A DNA stretch of 64,000 nucleotides from Alphaproteobacteria bacterium 46_93_T64 (GCA_002163135.1 MAAN01000034.1:1-64000); one strand, 5' to 3'. Counted from the first letter of the stretch, positions 28,724 to 39,579 are shown. The notes: generated by a model not told the origin, from the sequence alone. Made by a program: numbers and translations.

Positions 28724-29875
28724 TTATGAACGTCCCTGACCTTCTTGCATTTTCCGTGAAATCACCACGCGCATGATCTCATTGGTTCCTTCCAATATCT
28801 GGTGAACACGAGTGTCGCGCACAAACCTTTCTATTGGAAAATCTTTCAAATATCCATATCCACCGTGCAGTTGAAGCGCTTGATTACAAACATTGAAACC
28901 GACATCTGTCGCAAACCTTTTTGCCATAGCGCAGTAAAGTGTGGCTTCTGGATCTTTGGCATCTAACTTGGCGGCAGCTTGACGAATCATCAGCCTAGCG
29001 GCTTCCAGTTCCGTTGCCATATCAGCCAGATTAAACTGAAGCCCTTGGAAACTTCCTATTGGTTTGCCAAATTGTTTTCGATCAGCCGTATAATCCTGTG
29101 CAGCTTCAAGACAAGCTCGTGCCGCACCGATGGAACAGGCACCAATATTAAGGCGACCTCCATCAAGACCCATCATCGCAATCTTAAAGCCCTGCCCCTC
29201 TTCACCAACGAGATTTTCAATAGGAACACGGCAATCATCGAACAGGACTTGCGCCGTTGGTTGAGAATTCCAACCCATTTTACGTTCCTGAGCCCCGAAG
29301 CTGATACCCGGCGCATCTTTCGGGATAACAATACAGCTGATCCCGCCAGCACTTTCATCACCAGTTCGCACCATGGTCACATATACATCCGCGCGCCCAC
29401 CGCCAGAGATAAATGCTTTACTGCCATTGATGACATATTCGTCGCCGTCGCGCACTGCACGGGTGCGAAGCGCAGCGGCGTCAGATCCAGCGCCTGCCTC
29501 AGTAAGGCAGTAGCTGGCAAAATGCTCCATGGTCATTAGTTTTGGTATGAATTTTTTACGAACTTCCGAAGACCCAAAACGATCGATCATCCAACATGCC
29601 ATATTATGGATAGAGATATAGGCGGCCGTGGAAGTACACCCCGACGCCAATTCTTCGAATATAATAGCCGCATCGAGACGCTTTAGGCTTGAGCCACCAA
29701 ATTCTTCATCCACATAGATGCCGGCAAAGCCCAATTCGGCGGCTTGACGAAGTTCGTCTACCGGAAATATTTTCTCTTCATCCCACTTTTCGGCATTCGG
29801 TGCAAAAACGTCAGTAGCGAACCCTCTCGCCATATCCTGAAAAGCAGTTTGGTCTTCTGTCAGATTAAAATCCAT
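28724..29875 (-). CDS. Acyl-CoA dehydrogenase, probably isobutyryl-CoA dehydrogenase
   Basis: 383 residues, FAD-dependent acyl-CoA dehydrogenase starting MDFNLTEDQTAFQDMARGFA. Signatures are CLTEAGAGSDAAALRT, KAFISGGGRADVYVTMVRT and GGYGYLKDFPIERFVRD, with the catalytic Glu in HQILEGTNEIMR. The FISGGG and TSTAAYISIHNMA segments, and coupling to 3-hydroxyisobutyryl-CoA hydrolase, favour isobutyryl-CoA as substrate (inference). The start at 29875 follows AAGGAAA; further upstream codons lie in the promoter. It is controlled by the promoter and palindrome just upstream. Confidence 0.92.
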   Translation of the reverse strand: MDFNLTEDQTAFQDMARGFATDVFAPNAEKWDEEKIFPVDELRQAAELGFAGIYVDEEFGGSSLKRLDAAIIFEELASGCTSTAAYISIHNMACWMIDRFGSSEVRKKFIPKLMTMEHFASYCLTEAGAGSDAAALRTRAVRDGDEYVINGSKAFISGGGRADVYVTMVRTGDESAGGISCIVIPKDAPGISFGAQERKMGWNSQPTAQVLFDDCRVPIENLVGEEGQGFKIAMMGLDGGRLNIGACSIGAARACLEAAQDYTADRKQFGKPIGSFQGLQFNLADMATELEAARLMIRQAAAKLDAKDPEATLYCAMAKRFATDVGFNVCNQALQLHGGYGYLKDFPIERFVRDTRVHQILEGTNEIMRVVISRKMQEGQGRS

Positions 29876-29905
29876 GTGATCGTTTCCTTGTGATCCCTTT
29901 CCATA

Positions 29906-31076
<1,171 letters not shown>

Positions 31077-31107
31077 CTGTGAATATGGGGAAGTAGCGTA
31101 AAAAGCG

Positions 31108-32253
31108 CTACCCCTCAAGTGCCTCCTTTAAATCGGCTATCAGATCATCTGCATCTTCAATGCCAACAGATAAGCGAAGCAAATCCACAGGACAAGGCGT
31201 ATCCGGCCCTTCTATGCTTGCCCGGTGTTCCACAAGACTTTCAACACCTCCGAGCGATGTCGCCCGCTTGAATAGTACAAGCCTTGCGGCAACATCCATG
31301 GAGGCCTGTTCGCCGCCTTTAACCCGAATGCTTAACATTCCGCCAAACCCGCCACTCATTTGACGTGATGTGACAGCGAAGTCAGGGTGACTTTCAAGTC
31401 CTGGATATAAAACTGCTTCTACGTTCTCATGATTTTCCAACGCCTTGGCAATCGCCATTGCATTGTCCGACGCTTTCTTCACCCGAATTGATAAAGTGCG
31501 CATCCCGCGCATGAGAAGCCATGCTTCAAACGGGCCAAGCACTGCGCCTCCCGCATTGCGAACGCGTTTAATTCTTGTCCAAAAATCATTCTCTTCTTTC
31601 GTGATCAAAGCCCCCGCTAGGACATCGGAATGACCGTTGAGATATTTTGTTGCAGAATGCATCACGATGTCGGCGCCATGTTCAATGGGACGCGTTAAAA
31701 TCGGCGTAGCCACTGTGTTATCCACCACAAGCACGGCGCCAACTTTTTTTGCAGCCTCTGACCAAGCCTTGATATCATCCACAACCCAAGTCGGATTGGC
31801 AGGTGTTTCCATCCACAGCATTTTTGTTTTGCCGGGAATCACAGCGTTGTTAAGTTCTGACAAATCACCATTTTCAACAAAACTTGTCTCAAGTCCCCAA
31901 TCGGCACCAAAAGTGACGAGCCAGTTGCGCAGCGCCCAGTACATAACTTTTGGGGCCACGATATGATCCCCCGGCTTCAACGCTTGAAATACTGTAACCG
32001 CAGCCGCCATGCCTGATGAAAAAAGAAACGCATCAGCGCCTTTTTCTAGACCCGCCAAAATTTGTTCAGGTTGATCATAATTTGGATTTTGATCTCGGGT
32101 ATAAACACGGCCACTCGGATAGCTGCCGTCTTTCTCCCGTTCATACGTCGTGCTTGGATAAATACCTGGAATAACGCCTTTAAAACTCTCATCCATCCAG
32201 CCAAGTCCGCCAGCCAGATTGGTCTCTGGTGCGTATTTATCTTTCTTCGACAT
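31108..32253 (-). CDS. Cystathionine gamma-synthase-family PLP enzyme
   Basis: 381 residues of the Cys/Met-metabolism PLP family. The PLP lysine is in MHSATKYLNGHSDVLAG. Other marks are YTRDQNPNYDQPEQILAGLEKG, FSSGMAAAVTVFQALKPGDH and the C-terminal TSLGGVESLVEHRAS. Members include cystathionine gamma-synthase, cystathionine gamma-lyase and O-acyl-homoserine sulfhydrylase; residues alone do not separate these. Stands alone leftward, converging on hemB. A hairpin GTAGCG/CGCTAC at about 31095-31110 overlaps its stop. Confidence 0.88.
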   Translation of the reverse strand: MSKKDKYAPETNLAGGLGWMDESFKGVIPGIYPSTTYEREKDGSYPSGRVYTRDQNPNYDQPEQILAGLEKGADAFLFSSGMAAAVTVFQALKPGDHIVAPKVMYWALRNWLVTFGADWGLETSFVENGDLSELNNAVIPGKTKMLWMETPANPTWVVDDIKAWSEAAKKVGAVLVVDNTVATPILTRPIEHGADIVMHSATKYLNGHSDVLAGALITKEENDFWTRIKRVRNAGGAVLGPFEAWLLMRGMRTLSIRVKKASDNAMAIAKALENHENVEAVLYPGLESHPDFAVTSRQMSGGFGGMLSIRVKGGEQASMDVAARLVLFKRATSLGGVESLVEHRASIEGPDTPCPVDLLRLSVGIEDADDLIADLKEALEG

Positions 32254-32369
32254 AAACTACCTCATTCACAATTCTTAACTGAACCGCGTCAATCACACAG
32301 CTTTTGGTAACCGTATCATTTATGAGCGGCCAAAAGAAGCTCGGGGAAAATAAACGGGAAGGTTATTGA

Positions 32370-32807
32370 ATGACGCAAATTAACGAATTGATTACTCTCA
32401 TCAATTGCGCAAGAGAAGATGAGCAATTACCACCCCTCCAATTCAATATGCTTCTGACGCGCGCGGCTTTAATGCATTCACTTTATATGCACAAAACCGG
32501 CACATTGTCTCATACCGGAGCTAATAACAGCAGCTTTGTTGATCGCATTAACAGTCACCAATATCTGTTTTGCGAAGCCGCTGAAAATATCGCTTTTTGC
32601 AAGACGCCCGCCATCAATGTTTTTGACATCTGGATGCAAAGCAAACCGCATAAAGACAATATTTTAAATCCAACCTATATTGATATTGGTGTGGGACTGG
32701 CTCCACGTGATTTCGTGGAAAATAAAATCAGCAGTCTTTACTGGGCGATTACCCTCGCTGCCCCATTGCATTTTGAAGACATGACGGAGGCCGAGGATTT
32801 GGGGTAG
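32370..32807 (+). CDS. CAP/SCP-domain (YkwD-like) protein
   Basis: 145 residues forming one CAP domain: LTRAALMHSLYMHKTGTLSHTG (conserved HS..M and HTG), then FCEAAENIAFCK with the ENIA motif, IWMQSKPHKDNIL (HRxNIL-like) and IGVGLAP. CAP proteins are mostly extracytoplasmic. No signal peptide is visible here, so either it acts in the cytoplasm or the domain is exported differently. Function unknown. GGAAGG lies before the ATG. Its stop codon lies inside a hairpin shared with the converging gene. Confidence 0.8.
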   Translation: MTQINELITLINCAREDEQLPPLQFNMLLTRAALMHSLYMHKTGTLSHTGANNSSFVDRINSHQYLFCEAAENIAFCKTPAINVFDIWMQSKPHKDNILNPTYIDIGVGLAPRDFVENKISSLYWAITLAAPLHFEDMTEAEDLG

Positions 32808-32827
32808 CGAAGATAGCCACCCCAAAT
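32797..32827. terminator. Hairpin between converging CAP and oxidoreductase genes
   Basis: A 9-base stem ATTTGGGGT (32797-32805) / ACCCCAAAT (32819-32827) with a 13-base loop, overlapping the CAP stop codon. It lacks a long T run, so terminator strength is uncertain. Confidence 0.5.
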
Positions 32828-32835
32828 ATTTCCAT

Positions 32836-33711
32836 TTAGCTAAGTTTACGCAACCGCGTGATCAGACTTGACGTGTCCATACGATTACCACCCATCGCTT
32901 GCACATCAGAATAATATTGATCCACAAGTGCAGTGTTCGGAAGGCTTGCACCAATTTCGTTCGCCGTGCTTAAACAAATACCCAGATCTTTGCGCATCCA
33001 GTCAACGGCAAAACCAAAATCAAATTCATCTTTGATCATCGTCTTGTAGCGATTTTCCATCTGCCAGCTTTGTGCTGCTCCTTTGGAAATCACTTCGATC
33101 ACTTTTTCTGCATCAAGCCCTGCTTTTTGCGCAAAATGTATGCCTTCGGAAAGACCTTGGACTACGCCTGCGATACAGATCTGATTGACCATTTTAGCAA
33201 GCTGTCCAGCGCCAACTTTACCCATCAATTTGCAGGCTTGAGAATAAGCGTCGATGGCAACGGACGCAGTTTCAAAATCTTTTTCTGATCCACCGCACAT
33301 AACCGTTAGCTTACCGTTTTCGGCTCCGGCCTGACCGCCAGATACTGGCGCGTCTACGAAACCAATGCCCTTTTCGGCACCAATAACTGCAAGCTCTCGT
33401 GCTACTTCGGCCGATGCGGTCGTGTGATCAACAAACAATGTTCCATCCGCCATTCCGGCAAAAATACCGTCTGCTCCCAGAACAACGCTCCGTAGATCGT
33501 CATCATTTCCCACGCACGCCATAACAATTTTAGCGCCTTCCGCAGCCTCACGCGGTGTTGCAGCGAAAGAGCCTTTATATTCATTCGCCCATTTTTCAGC
33601 TTTTGCTGTTGTGCGATTATAAACAGTGACAGCATATCCCGCTTTTTGCAGGAAACCTGCCATGGGGTATCCCATTACACCAAGACCGATAAAGGCTACT
33701 TTTTTGCTCAT
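32836..33711 (-). CDS. NAD(P)-dependent 3-hydroxyisobutyrate dehydrogenase-family oxidoreductase
   Basis: 291 residues of the beta-hydroxyacid dehydrogenase family. N-terminal nucleotide motif VAFIGLGVMGYPMAGFLQKAG, substrate motif FVDAPVSGGQAGAENGKLTVM, catalytic Lys in GAGQLAKMVNQI. HIBADH of valine breakdown belongs here, and the enzymes for the two earlier steps are encoded at 27.6-29.9 kb. Close relatives (tartronate semialdehyde reductase and others) cannot be excluded. Start at 33711 (MSKKVAFIG). It is about 4 kb from those genes and not in their operon. Confidence 0.85.
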   Translation of the reverse strand: MSKKVAFIGLGVMGYPMAGFLQKAGYAVTVYNRTTAKAEKWANEYKGSFAATPREAAEGAKIVMACVGNDDDLRSVVLGADGIFAGMADGTLFVDHTTASAEVARELAVIGAEKGIGFVDAPVSGGQAGAENGKLTVMCGGSEKDFETASVAIDAYSQACKLMGKVGAGQLAKMVNQICIAGVVQGLSEGIHFAQKAGLDAEKVIEVISKGAAQSWQMENRYKTMIKDEFDFGFAVDWMRKDLGICLSTANEIGASLPNTALVDQYYSDVQAMGGNRMDTSSLITRLRKLS

Positions 33712-33878
33712 GTTGTGGATCTCCGAATTTGAATTAGCCACTTTTTTAGTCGCTCTCCCCAAAACATGGAAGAACAAACTTGATCACCCCGCGAAACAAA
33801 CTCAGCATTTGACAGGCAATCATTGAAATCTCGCCTTTTTCTGCTAACAATTAGAAGCATCAAATGGGGGAGAATATA

Positions 33879-36278
33879 ATGGGCATTTTAAAGAACGGCG
33901 GAATAGCCGTTTTGGCATTGGCGACACTATCAGTCGCCGGCGGATATTTTTATGCGAATAGCTCTCTTCCAAAGATAGACGGTGAGATTTCCATATCTGG
34001 TATCGAGAATAAAGTAACAATAACACGTGATGTATCCGGTATTCCCCACATCGAAGCAGATAGCTTAAAAGACGCCAGCTTTGCCCTTGGATTCACTCAT
34101 GCCCAAGACCGCTTGTGGCAGATGGAGATTAACCGACGGATCGGTGCAGGCCGCTTGTCCGAAATACTTGGCGCCCCAGCGATTGGTAAAGACAAGTTCC
34201 TAAGAACTCTCGGTGTCTATCAATCTGCAAAAACCACCCTAGAAGGACTTGATGATAGTACCAAAACACTGCTTCAAGCATATTCGGAGGGAGTAAATTC
34301 ATACTTAAAAACACATAGTGGGGCTCTCCCTCCCGAATTTTTGATCCTAGGAACAGAACCCGAACCTTGGAGCCCTGCTGACTCTGTGGTTTGGAGCAAA
34401 ATGATGTCTTGGGATCTCAGTAAAAACTGGGCAAAAGAAATCGAGCGCATGCGCTTGATGACCAAAATGTCGCCGGATAAAGTAAACCAAATAATGCCGC
34501 CATATCCCGGCGAAAAATTGGTCGCACTTCCTGATCTTCGGTCTGAATATAAAAGTGCTAATCTGGATATTGGGAAACTCTACGCAATGGCGCCAGAACC
34601 CCTACCCGATGGTGCGGGATCTAACAACTGGGTTGTTGCTGGTAATAAAACAGTGTCCGGAAAACCCCTTCTTGCCAACGATCCACATTTGGGGCTAGCC
34701 GCACCAGCGCTTTGGTACTTTGCACATTTAAAAACACCTGACATTAATGCAATTGGGGCAACACTTCCAGGCGTTCCCGGAATTATTCTCGGCCGAAACG
34801 ATTATATCGCGTGGGGCTTCACCAATACAGGCCCTGACGTACAAGATCTATTCATCGAAAAAATAAATCCCGATAATGAGAAACAATATAAAACGCCGAA
34901 TGGATGGGCGGAGTTCACTTATCGAGAGGAAATCATCCCAGTAAAAGGAGCGGATCCCGTCACAATTTCAGTCCGTTCAACTCGACATGGACCCGTTATT
35001 TCTGACGCTTTGGGCGCGTCTACCGCCGGACTGCCTGGACAAAATGTTTTGGCATTTGCGTGGACGACTTTGCTGCCTCAAGATAAAACACCCGCCGCCG
35101 CAGAACGTATGATGCGAGCAAAGAATTGGGACGACTTCCGCGCTGCAATTAAATATTTCACAAGCCCACAACAAAACATGGTTTATGCCGATGTTAATGG
35201 GAATATTGGATATTACGCACCGGGCTTAGTTCCCATCAGAAAAGCCCAAAATCATGCTCAAGGACGGCTTCCCGTTCAGGGCTGGCTGGCCGAAAATGAC
35301 TGGGACGGCTTCATTCCTTTCAGTGAACTTCCACAAGCCTACAATCCGGATAGCGGTCAACATTATACGGCGAATGAAAAAATTGTTCCGGACGACTATC
35401 CCTACTTCATCTCCTCAGATTGGACGCTCCCGTACCGTGCAAATAGAATTAGGGAGCGGCTGGAGCAGGAAGATAAGCACAGCGTCCAAACCTTTATCGA
35501 CATACAGTCCGACGTTAAATCAGGAATGGCGCAAGAGTTTCTGGAAATTCTCTTAACGACAAAACCTATTGATGAACGAAGCCGGATGGCACTCACCGAA
35601 CTTTCTACGTGGGACGGTAAAATGACGATCTCAGGCCCTGCCCCGCTCATTTTTAACGGGTGGATGCGTGAGCTAAACCGCGCTGTTTATGCAGATGATC
35701 TTGGGGATATTTTCGAAAACTATTGGAAACAACGTCCGGTTTTCTTAAAAAATGTTCTGCTCGATCGTGATAAGCAGGGAATTTGGTGCGACAATAAACT
35801 TACCGATCCAATAGAGACATGCTCCCACATTCTTCAGTCATCATTAAAAGCCGCAATAACTGATTTAGAGACGCGCTACGGATCTGAAATACGGGATTGG
35901 AATTGGGGCGACGCGCATTTTGCGCATAGCGATCATATACCTTTCAGTCGCGTAGCAGGACTAAATCACCTCTTTGATATTAAGGTCCCGTCTATGGGCG
36001 ATACGTTTACAGTGAATGTGGGACGCAATAAGCTCAAAGATGACAAACAGCCGTTTGCCAACAGTCATGCCGCCTCAATCCGAGCTATATACGATTTTTC
36101 AGATCTTGATAATTCGCTATTCATTCACTCTACGGGCCAGTCCGGAAATATATTATCTCCGCTTTACGATGACATGGCGGAAGACTGGGCAGATATGAAG
36201 TATCGCAAAATGACAACCCGCCCGGAAGAGTATCGCAAAAGTGCTTTGGGAGTACTGACTCTAAAACCTCTTAACTGA
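33879..36278 (+). CDS. Penicillin acylase-family amidase
   Basis: 799 residues, Ntn-hydrolase precursor. An N-terminal hydrophobic signal or anchor (about residues 3-25) suggests export. The alpha part contains GFTHAQDRLWQMEINRR. The autocatalytic cleavage site and new N-terminal nucleophile is the Ser at about residue 248 in GAGSNNWVVAGNKT, followed by NDPHLGL of the beta chain. The family cleaves amide bonds of beta-lactams, N-acyl-homoserine lactones and other acyl amides; the natural substrate is not determinable here. Start chosen at 33879 with GGGGGAG 8 bases upstream. It overlaps the end of the converging flavin reductase gene by 8 bases. Confidence 0.9.
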   Translation: MGILKNGGIAVLALATLSVAGGYFYANSSLPKIDGEISISGIENKVTITRDVSGIPHIEADSLKDASFALGFTHAQDRLWQMEINRRIGAGRLSEILGAPAIGKDKFLRTLGVYQSAKTTLEGLDDSTKTLLQAYSEGVNSYLKTHSGALPPEFLILGTEPEPWSPADSVVWSKMMSWDLSKNWAKEIERMRLMTKMSPDKVNQIMPPYPGEKLVALPDLRSEYKSANLDIGKLYAMAPEPLPDGAGSNNWVVAGNKTVSGKPLLANDPHLGLAAPALWYFAHLKTPDINAIGATLPGVPGIILGRNDYIAWGFTNTGPDVQDLFIEKINPDNEKQYKTPNGWAEFTYREEIIPVKGADPVTISVRSTRHGPVISDALGASTAGLPGQNVLAFAWTTLLPQDKTPAAAERMMRAKNWDDFRAAIKYFTSPQQNMVYADVNGNIGYYAPGLVPIRKAQNHAQGRLPVQGWLAENDWDGFIPFSELPQAYNPDSGQHYTANEKIVPDDYPYFISSDWTLPYRANRIRERLEQEDKHSVQTFIDIQSDVKSGMAQEFLEILLTTKPIDERSRMALTELSTWDGKMTISGPAPLIFNGWMRELNRAVYADDLGDIFENYWKQRPVFLKNVLLDRDKQGIWCDNKLTDPIETCSHILQSSLKAAITDLETRYGSEIRDWNWGDAHFAHSDHIPFSRVAGLNHLFDIKVPSMGDTFTVNVGRNKLKDDKQPFANSHAASIRAIYDFSDLDNSLFIHSTGQSGNILSPLYDDMAEDWADMKYRKMTTRPEEYRKSALGVLTLKPLN

Positions 36279-36747
36279 GTGTCGGAAAGCCACCTTTATA
36301 GAAGAGAAGAGGCTTTTCGTCAGTTTTCGCGTGTACGTTTGTCACTCTGCAAATGAACACGAGATGATCCCCGGCTTCTTGCAAGGCAAATATTTCGCAT
36401 TCTAAAACAGACAGGCTTTCTTCAAAAACCGGGCATTCATTTTCACCGAGTTCGTATTCAACACCCTTAAAACGATCTTCTTTGGGAGATGCAAACCGGT
36501 CACACAAATCTTTTTGGTGCGTACTAAGGACATTGACAGCAAACTTGCCAGAAACTTTAAACTCCTGACAATGATTACCTGTATGGGCTAGGCTAAACAA
36601 AATAAGCGGTGGATCCAGTGAAACTGAACTGAACGAATTTACGGTAACACCCATAGGCTCTTTTTGTTGATTGTATGAAGTAACGACGCTAACGCCGGTC
36701 GCAAAACACCCTAAGGCGTCGCGAAATTGTCTTGCATCAAAAGTCAT
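36271..36747 (-). CDS. Flavin reductase (FMN-binding split-barrel)
   Basis: 158 residues, flavin reductase-like domain: FRDALGCFATGVSVVTSYN at the N-terminus, GVTVNSFSSVSLDPPLILFSL in the middle and a C-terminal GDHLVFICRVTNVH. Typical of the small NAD(P)H:FMN reductase component of two-component monooxygenases (HpaC type). No partner oxygenase is adjacent, so it may serve a distant one. Start at 36747 (MTFDARQFR); the longer upstream frame has no homology and there is no strong ribosome site. Confidence 0.87.
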   Translation of the reverse strand: MTFDARQFRDALGCFATGVSVVTSYNQQKEPMGVTVNSFSSVSLDPPLILFSLAHTGNHCQEFKVSGKFAVNVLSTHQKDLCDRFASPKEDRFKGVEYELGENECPVFEESLSVLECEIFALQEAGDHLVFICRVTNVHAKTDEKPLLFYKGGFPTLS

Positions 36748-37035
36748 GTGTTTACAGCAATTTCCATAAGTATAGGGCACAGAGCGTGCGACCAATTGTC
36801 TCATTTTCCCATAGCTGATTACCAAACGCACTCATTATTTTTGAAAACTAAAATAATTTCAATTAATGAAAATGATCTATTCGCTGGAATTACAGGCCAA
36901 TAAGCCCTTATAAATCAATCTCAAAAACTGGGTAGGTAAAAACTTCGACAAATTACTCACTGTTTGTTAACCAATAACGGGCCAAACTCCCCTCCAACGA
37001 GTAATACTTCTATAAAAACAAGGACAAGAATACGA

Positions 37036-37893
37036 ATGATTTGGATTTTGGGTGTTGTTGTTACGTTTGGTTGCGTTGCGGGTGGTTATGCGCCGCATGG
37101 TGATTTTGGCGTTTTGTGGCAGCCGCTTGAGTTTGTCATTATTCTCGGTGCGGGTGCTGGTGCCTTTTTACAGGGCAACCCTACTTGGGTAATCAAGGGA
37201 ACATTAGGCAGCCTTGGCGCTCTGGTTAAAGGAGCGCCGCATAGCAAAAAATCTTACTCTGAATTATTGACGCTCATGTATGCTATTTTCAAACTTGCAA
37301 AGACCAAGGGTATGATCGCTTTGGAGCCTCATATTGAAAATCCAAAAGACAGCGCTCTTTTTCAAAACTTCCCGACTTTCACAAAAAATCATCATGCCAT
37401 GGATTTCATGTGTGATTACCTTCGCCTTATGACCATGGGAACAGAAAACCCACATGAAGTCGAAAACCTGATGGATCAGGATCTAGAAACCCATCATAAC
37501 GAGCATCACGCTCTATCCGGCGCTGTCACACAACTTGGTGAAGCTTTGCCAGCCTTTGGTATTGTTGCTGCGGTGTTGGGTGTAATTGTGACAATGGGCT
37601 CTATTTCCGAGCCACCAGAAGTACTTGGCGGATTGATTGGTGCGGCTCTTGTTGGTACATTTTTTGGTATTCTTGTTGCCTATGGCCTATTCTCTCCAAT
37701 GGGGACAAACCTGCAGCAGTATTTTGATGCAGACGGAAAATACTATGAGTGCATGAAGCAAGGCCTTTTAGCCCATCTTCAAGGATACGCCCCTGCTGTA
37801 TCAGTTGAATTTGCCCGTAAAATTCTCTACAGCCACGAACGCCCAACGTTCGCAGAGCTGGAAGAAGCGTGCAACAACGCGCCTACTGTTTAA
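37036..37893 (+). CDS. motA: Flagellar motor stator protein MotA
   Basis: 285 residues. Four membrane segments: MIWILGVVVTFGCVAGGY at the start, the second around PLEFVIILGAGAGAF, and the C-terminal pair including PAFGIVAAVLGVIVTMGSI with the conserved Pro. With MotB it forms the proton-driven stator. Start at 37036, where MotA proteins begin; 24 upstream codons (Thr/Ser/Asn-rich) are probably not translated. It is followed by motB after 29 bases. Confidence 0.94.
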   Translation: MIWILGVVVTFGCVAGGYAPHGDFGVLWQPLEFVIILGAGAGAFLQGNPTWVIKGTLGSLGALVKGAPHSKKSYSELLTLMYAIFKLAKTKGMIALEPHIENPKDSALFQNFPTFTKNHHAMDFMCDYLRLMTMGTENPHEVENLMDQDLETHHNEHHALSGAVTQLGEALPAFGIVAAVLGVIVTMGSISEPPEVLGGLIGAALVGTFFGILVAYGLFSPMGTNLQQYFDADGKYYECMKQGLLAHLQGYAPAVSVEFARKILYSHERPTFAELEEACNNAPTV

Positions 37894-37922
37894 GATTACG
37901 ATCCTGAAGGTTTGGATTAATC

Positions 37923-38816
37923 ATGGCTGACGAAATTGCTCCGATAATTGTCAAAAAGGTAAAAAAGGCTGGCCACGGTCATCATGGTGGTGCCTGGAAA
38001 GTTGCCTATGCCGACTTTGTGACGGCGATGATGGCCTTCTTCCTACTTCTTTGGCTTCTCAACGTGACTGATTCGGTGCAAAAGCAAGGCATTTCAGACT
38101 ATTTTGCCCCTACTGCTGCCAGTACCAGCGAATCCTCCGGTTCTGGCGGAGTCCTTGGTGGCACCAGCATGCAAACCGAAGGCGCCATGACTTCCAATAC
38201 AGGAACACCTTCTGTTGTCTCCAGTATTTCCCCGCCTGAAGAAGGTTCAAAAGATGATGCGGAGGGCGAAGGTAAAAGCGAAATTGACGAGGCCGAATTT
38301 CTTGAGCGCCTAGCAGCTCTTGAAGAAGCAAGCTTCGAAGATGCCAAAGATCAGATTCGTCAAGCACTGGCTGAAGATACGGAGTTGCAAGGGCTCGCAG
38401 ACAACATCATCATTGATATGACCCCTGAAGGACTTCGCATTCAAATTGTCGATCAATATGACGAAAGCATGTTTGCTGCGGGTAGCACCACCATCAAACC
38501 GAGAGTTAAGAAACTGCTGGCTAAAATTGTTAAAGCCATCTCGACGCTTCCAAACAATTTGTCCATAAGCGGCCATACGGATAGTTCAGGTTTCTCTGGC
38601 AAGGAATACGGAAACTGGGAGCTCTCATCAGATCGTGCGAACGCAAGCAGGCGAGCGCTGGTCGAGGTGGGTCTTGATCCTGAACGTATAGAGCGCGTTT
38701 CTGGAAAAGCTGACATTGATCCGATGATTATGGATGATCCATCAAACCCCGGGAATAGACGGATAAGCATTATCTTGCTGCGTGAAACACCGGTGCTGCC
38801 TAAATTTTTGAAATAG
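37923..38816 (+). CDS. motB: Flagellar motor stator protein MotB
   Basis: 297 residues. The proton-carrying Asp is in AWKVAYADFVTAMMAFFLLLW, the single membrane helix. A Ser/Gly and acidic linker follows, then an OmpA-like peptidoglycan-binding domain (SISGHTDSSGF, LSSDRANASRRALVEVGLDPERIERVSGKAD). This anchors the stator. Acidic linker length (about 110 residues) is within the alphaproteobacterial range. Together with motA it forms a two-gene unit apart from other flagellar genes. Confidence 0.95.
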   Translation: MADEIAPIIVKKVKKAGHGHHGGAWKVAYADFVTAMMAFFLLLWLLNVTDSVQKQGISDYFAPTAASTSESSGSGGVLGGTSMQTEGAMTSNTGTPSVVSSISPPEEGSKDDAEGEGKSEIDEAEFLERLAALEEASFEDAKDQIRQALAEDTELQGLADNIIIDMTPEGLRIQIVDQYDESMFAAGSTTIKPRVKKLLAKIVKAISTLPNNLSISGHTDSSGFSGKEYGNWELSSDRANASRRALVEVGLDPERIERVSGKADIDPMIMDDPSNPGNRRISIILLRETPVLPKFLK

Positions 38817-38817
38817 C

Positions 38818-39579
38818 TCAGATCTTCCAAATCAGCAGTTTTGTTTTTCGCCCATCTTTAACCGTTACCACGCAATCTGCCCTATGATCCGGAACTTTAA
38901 AACTATTACTAATAAACATTCCGCCCGGTTTCATTTCCTGGGATGCTTTTTGATATATTTGTGCCATAGGGACAGGTGAGAGAAAACAATAAAGAACGTC
39001 AAATTCACCTAAATCCACTGACCAGAAACTTTTGAAGCGAATGTTGACGTTTTTACTAGGACCAAGCTTGGTCAATACCCATGACACTACAAACGGTATC
39101 GGGGCCGTCTCAAACCCAACGAAATTCTGATCGGGCTTTTGCGCTGCCATTTCTCGCAACGTTCCAGCAAATCCACTTCCAAGGTCTGCGACAGTTATCC
39201 CGTCCTTCTTTGGAAGGAGTGAAACCAGTTTTTCTGACGTTTTCCGGTTAGTAAGATACAGCGGAATCCTGTTCACTGCCACATTCCAGAACACCAGTAA
39301 AAGTATAAGCAAGATTGTAGGGAATCCCCACAACGGAAGGTTTAGTGCCAAACCCAGCACGAGCAGTGGTGGCGCCGTCAGTTGAATTAAAACCCACCAA
39401 TATGAAAATCTAAACGCATAACTAATAGCAGCAGCAGCAATTCCTTGGCTCAGCATTTGCCAAAATAAGGGAACTGAATATCCCAGATGTGGTTCCAACT
39501 GCGGCAGCAATGCGGTATGCACCGTATAAACAACTAACTGAACAAGCAATACAGACAATATTGGAGGATAAGATGACAT
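38818..39579 (-). CDS. Membrane-linked SAM-dependent methyltransferase-like protein
   Basis: 253 residues. The first about 120 residues hold four or so hydrophobic segments (LSVLLVQLVVYTVHTALLP ... PTILLILLLVFWNVAVN). The rest is a Rossmann methyltransferase-like domain with VADLGSGFAGTLREMA (motif I) and FVGFETAP (acidic end of strand 2). DVLYCFLSPVPM occupies the motif IV position. Substrate unknown; a lipid, quinone or membrane-protein substrate would fit the anchor. Start at 39579. It converges on motB, with a single base between stops. Confidence 0.72.
   Translation of the reverse strand: MSSYPPILSVLLVQLVVYTVHTALLPQLEPHLGYSVPLFWQMLSQGIAAAAISYAFRFSYWWVLIQLTAPPLLVLGLALNLPLWGFPTILLILLLVFWNVAVNRIPLYLTNRKTSEKLVSLLPKKDGITVADLGSGFAGTLREMAAQKPDQNFVGFETAPIPFVVSWVLTKLGPSKNVNIRFKSFWSVDLGEFDVLYCFLSPVPMAQIYQKASQEMKPGGMFISNSFKVPDHRADCVVTVKDGRKTKLLIWKI

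Noticed and set aside
31085-31112. Hairpin GTAGCG/CGCTAC as a terminator between hemB and the PLP enzyme
   Set aside because: The stem is short and has no T run, and it overlaps the stop codon region of the minus-strand gene; not strong enough to list as a terminator.
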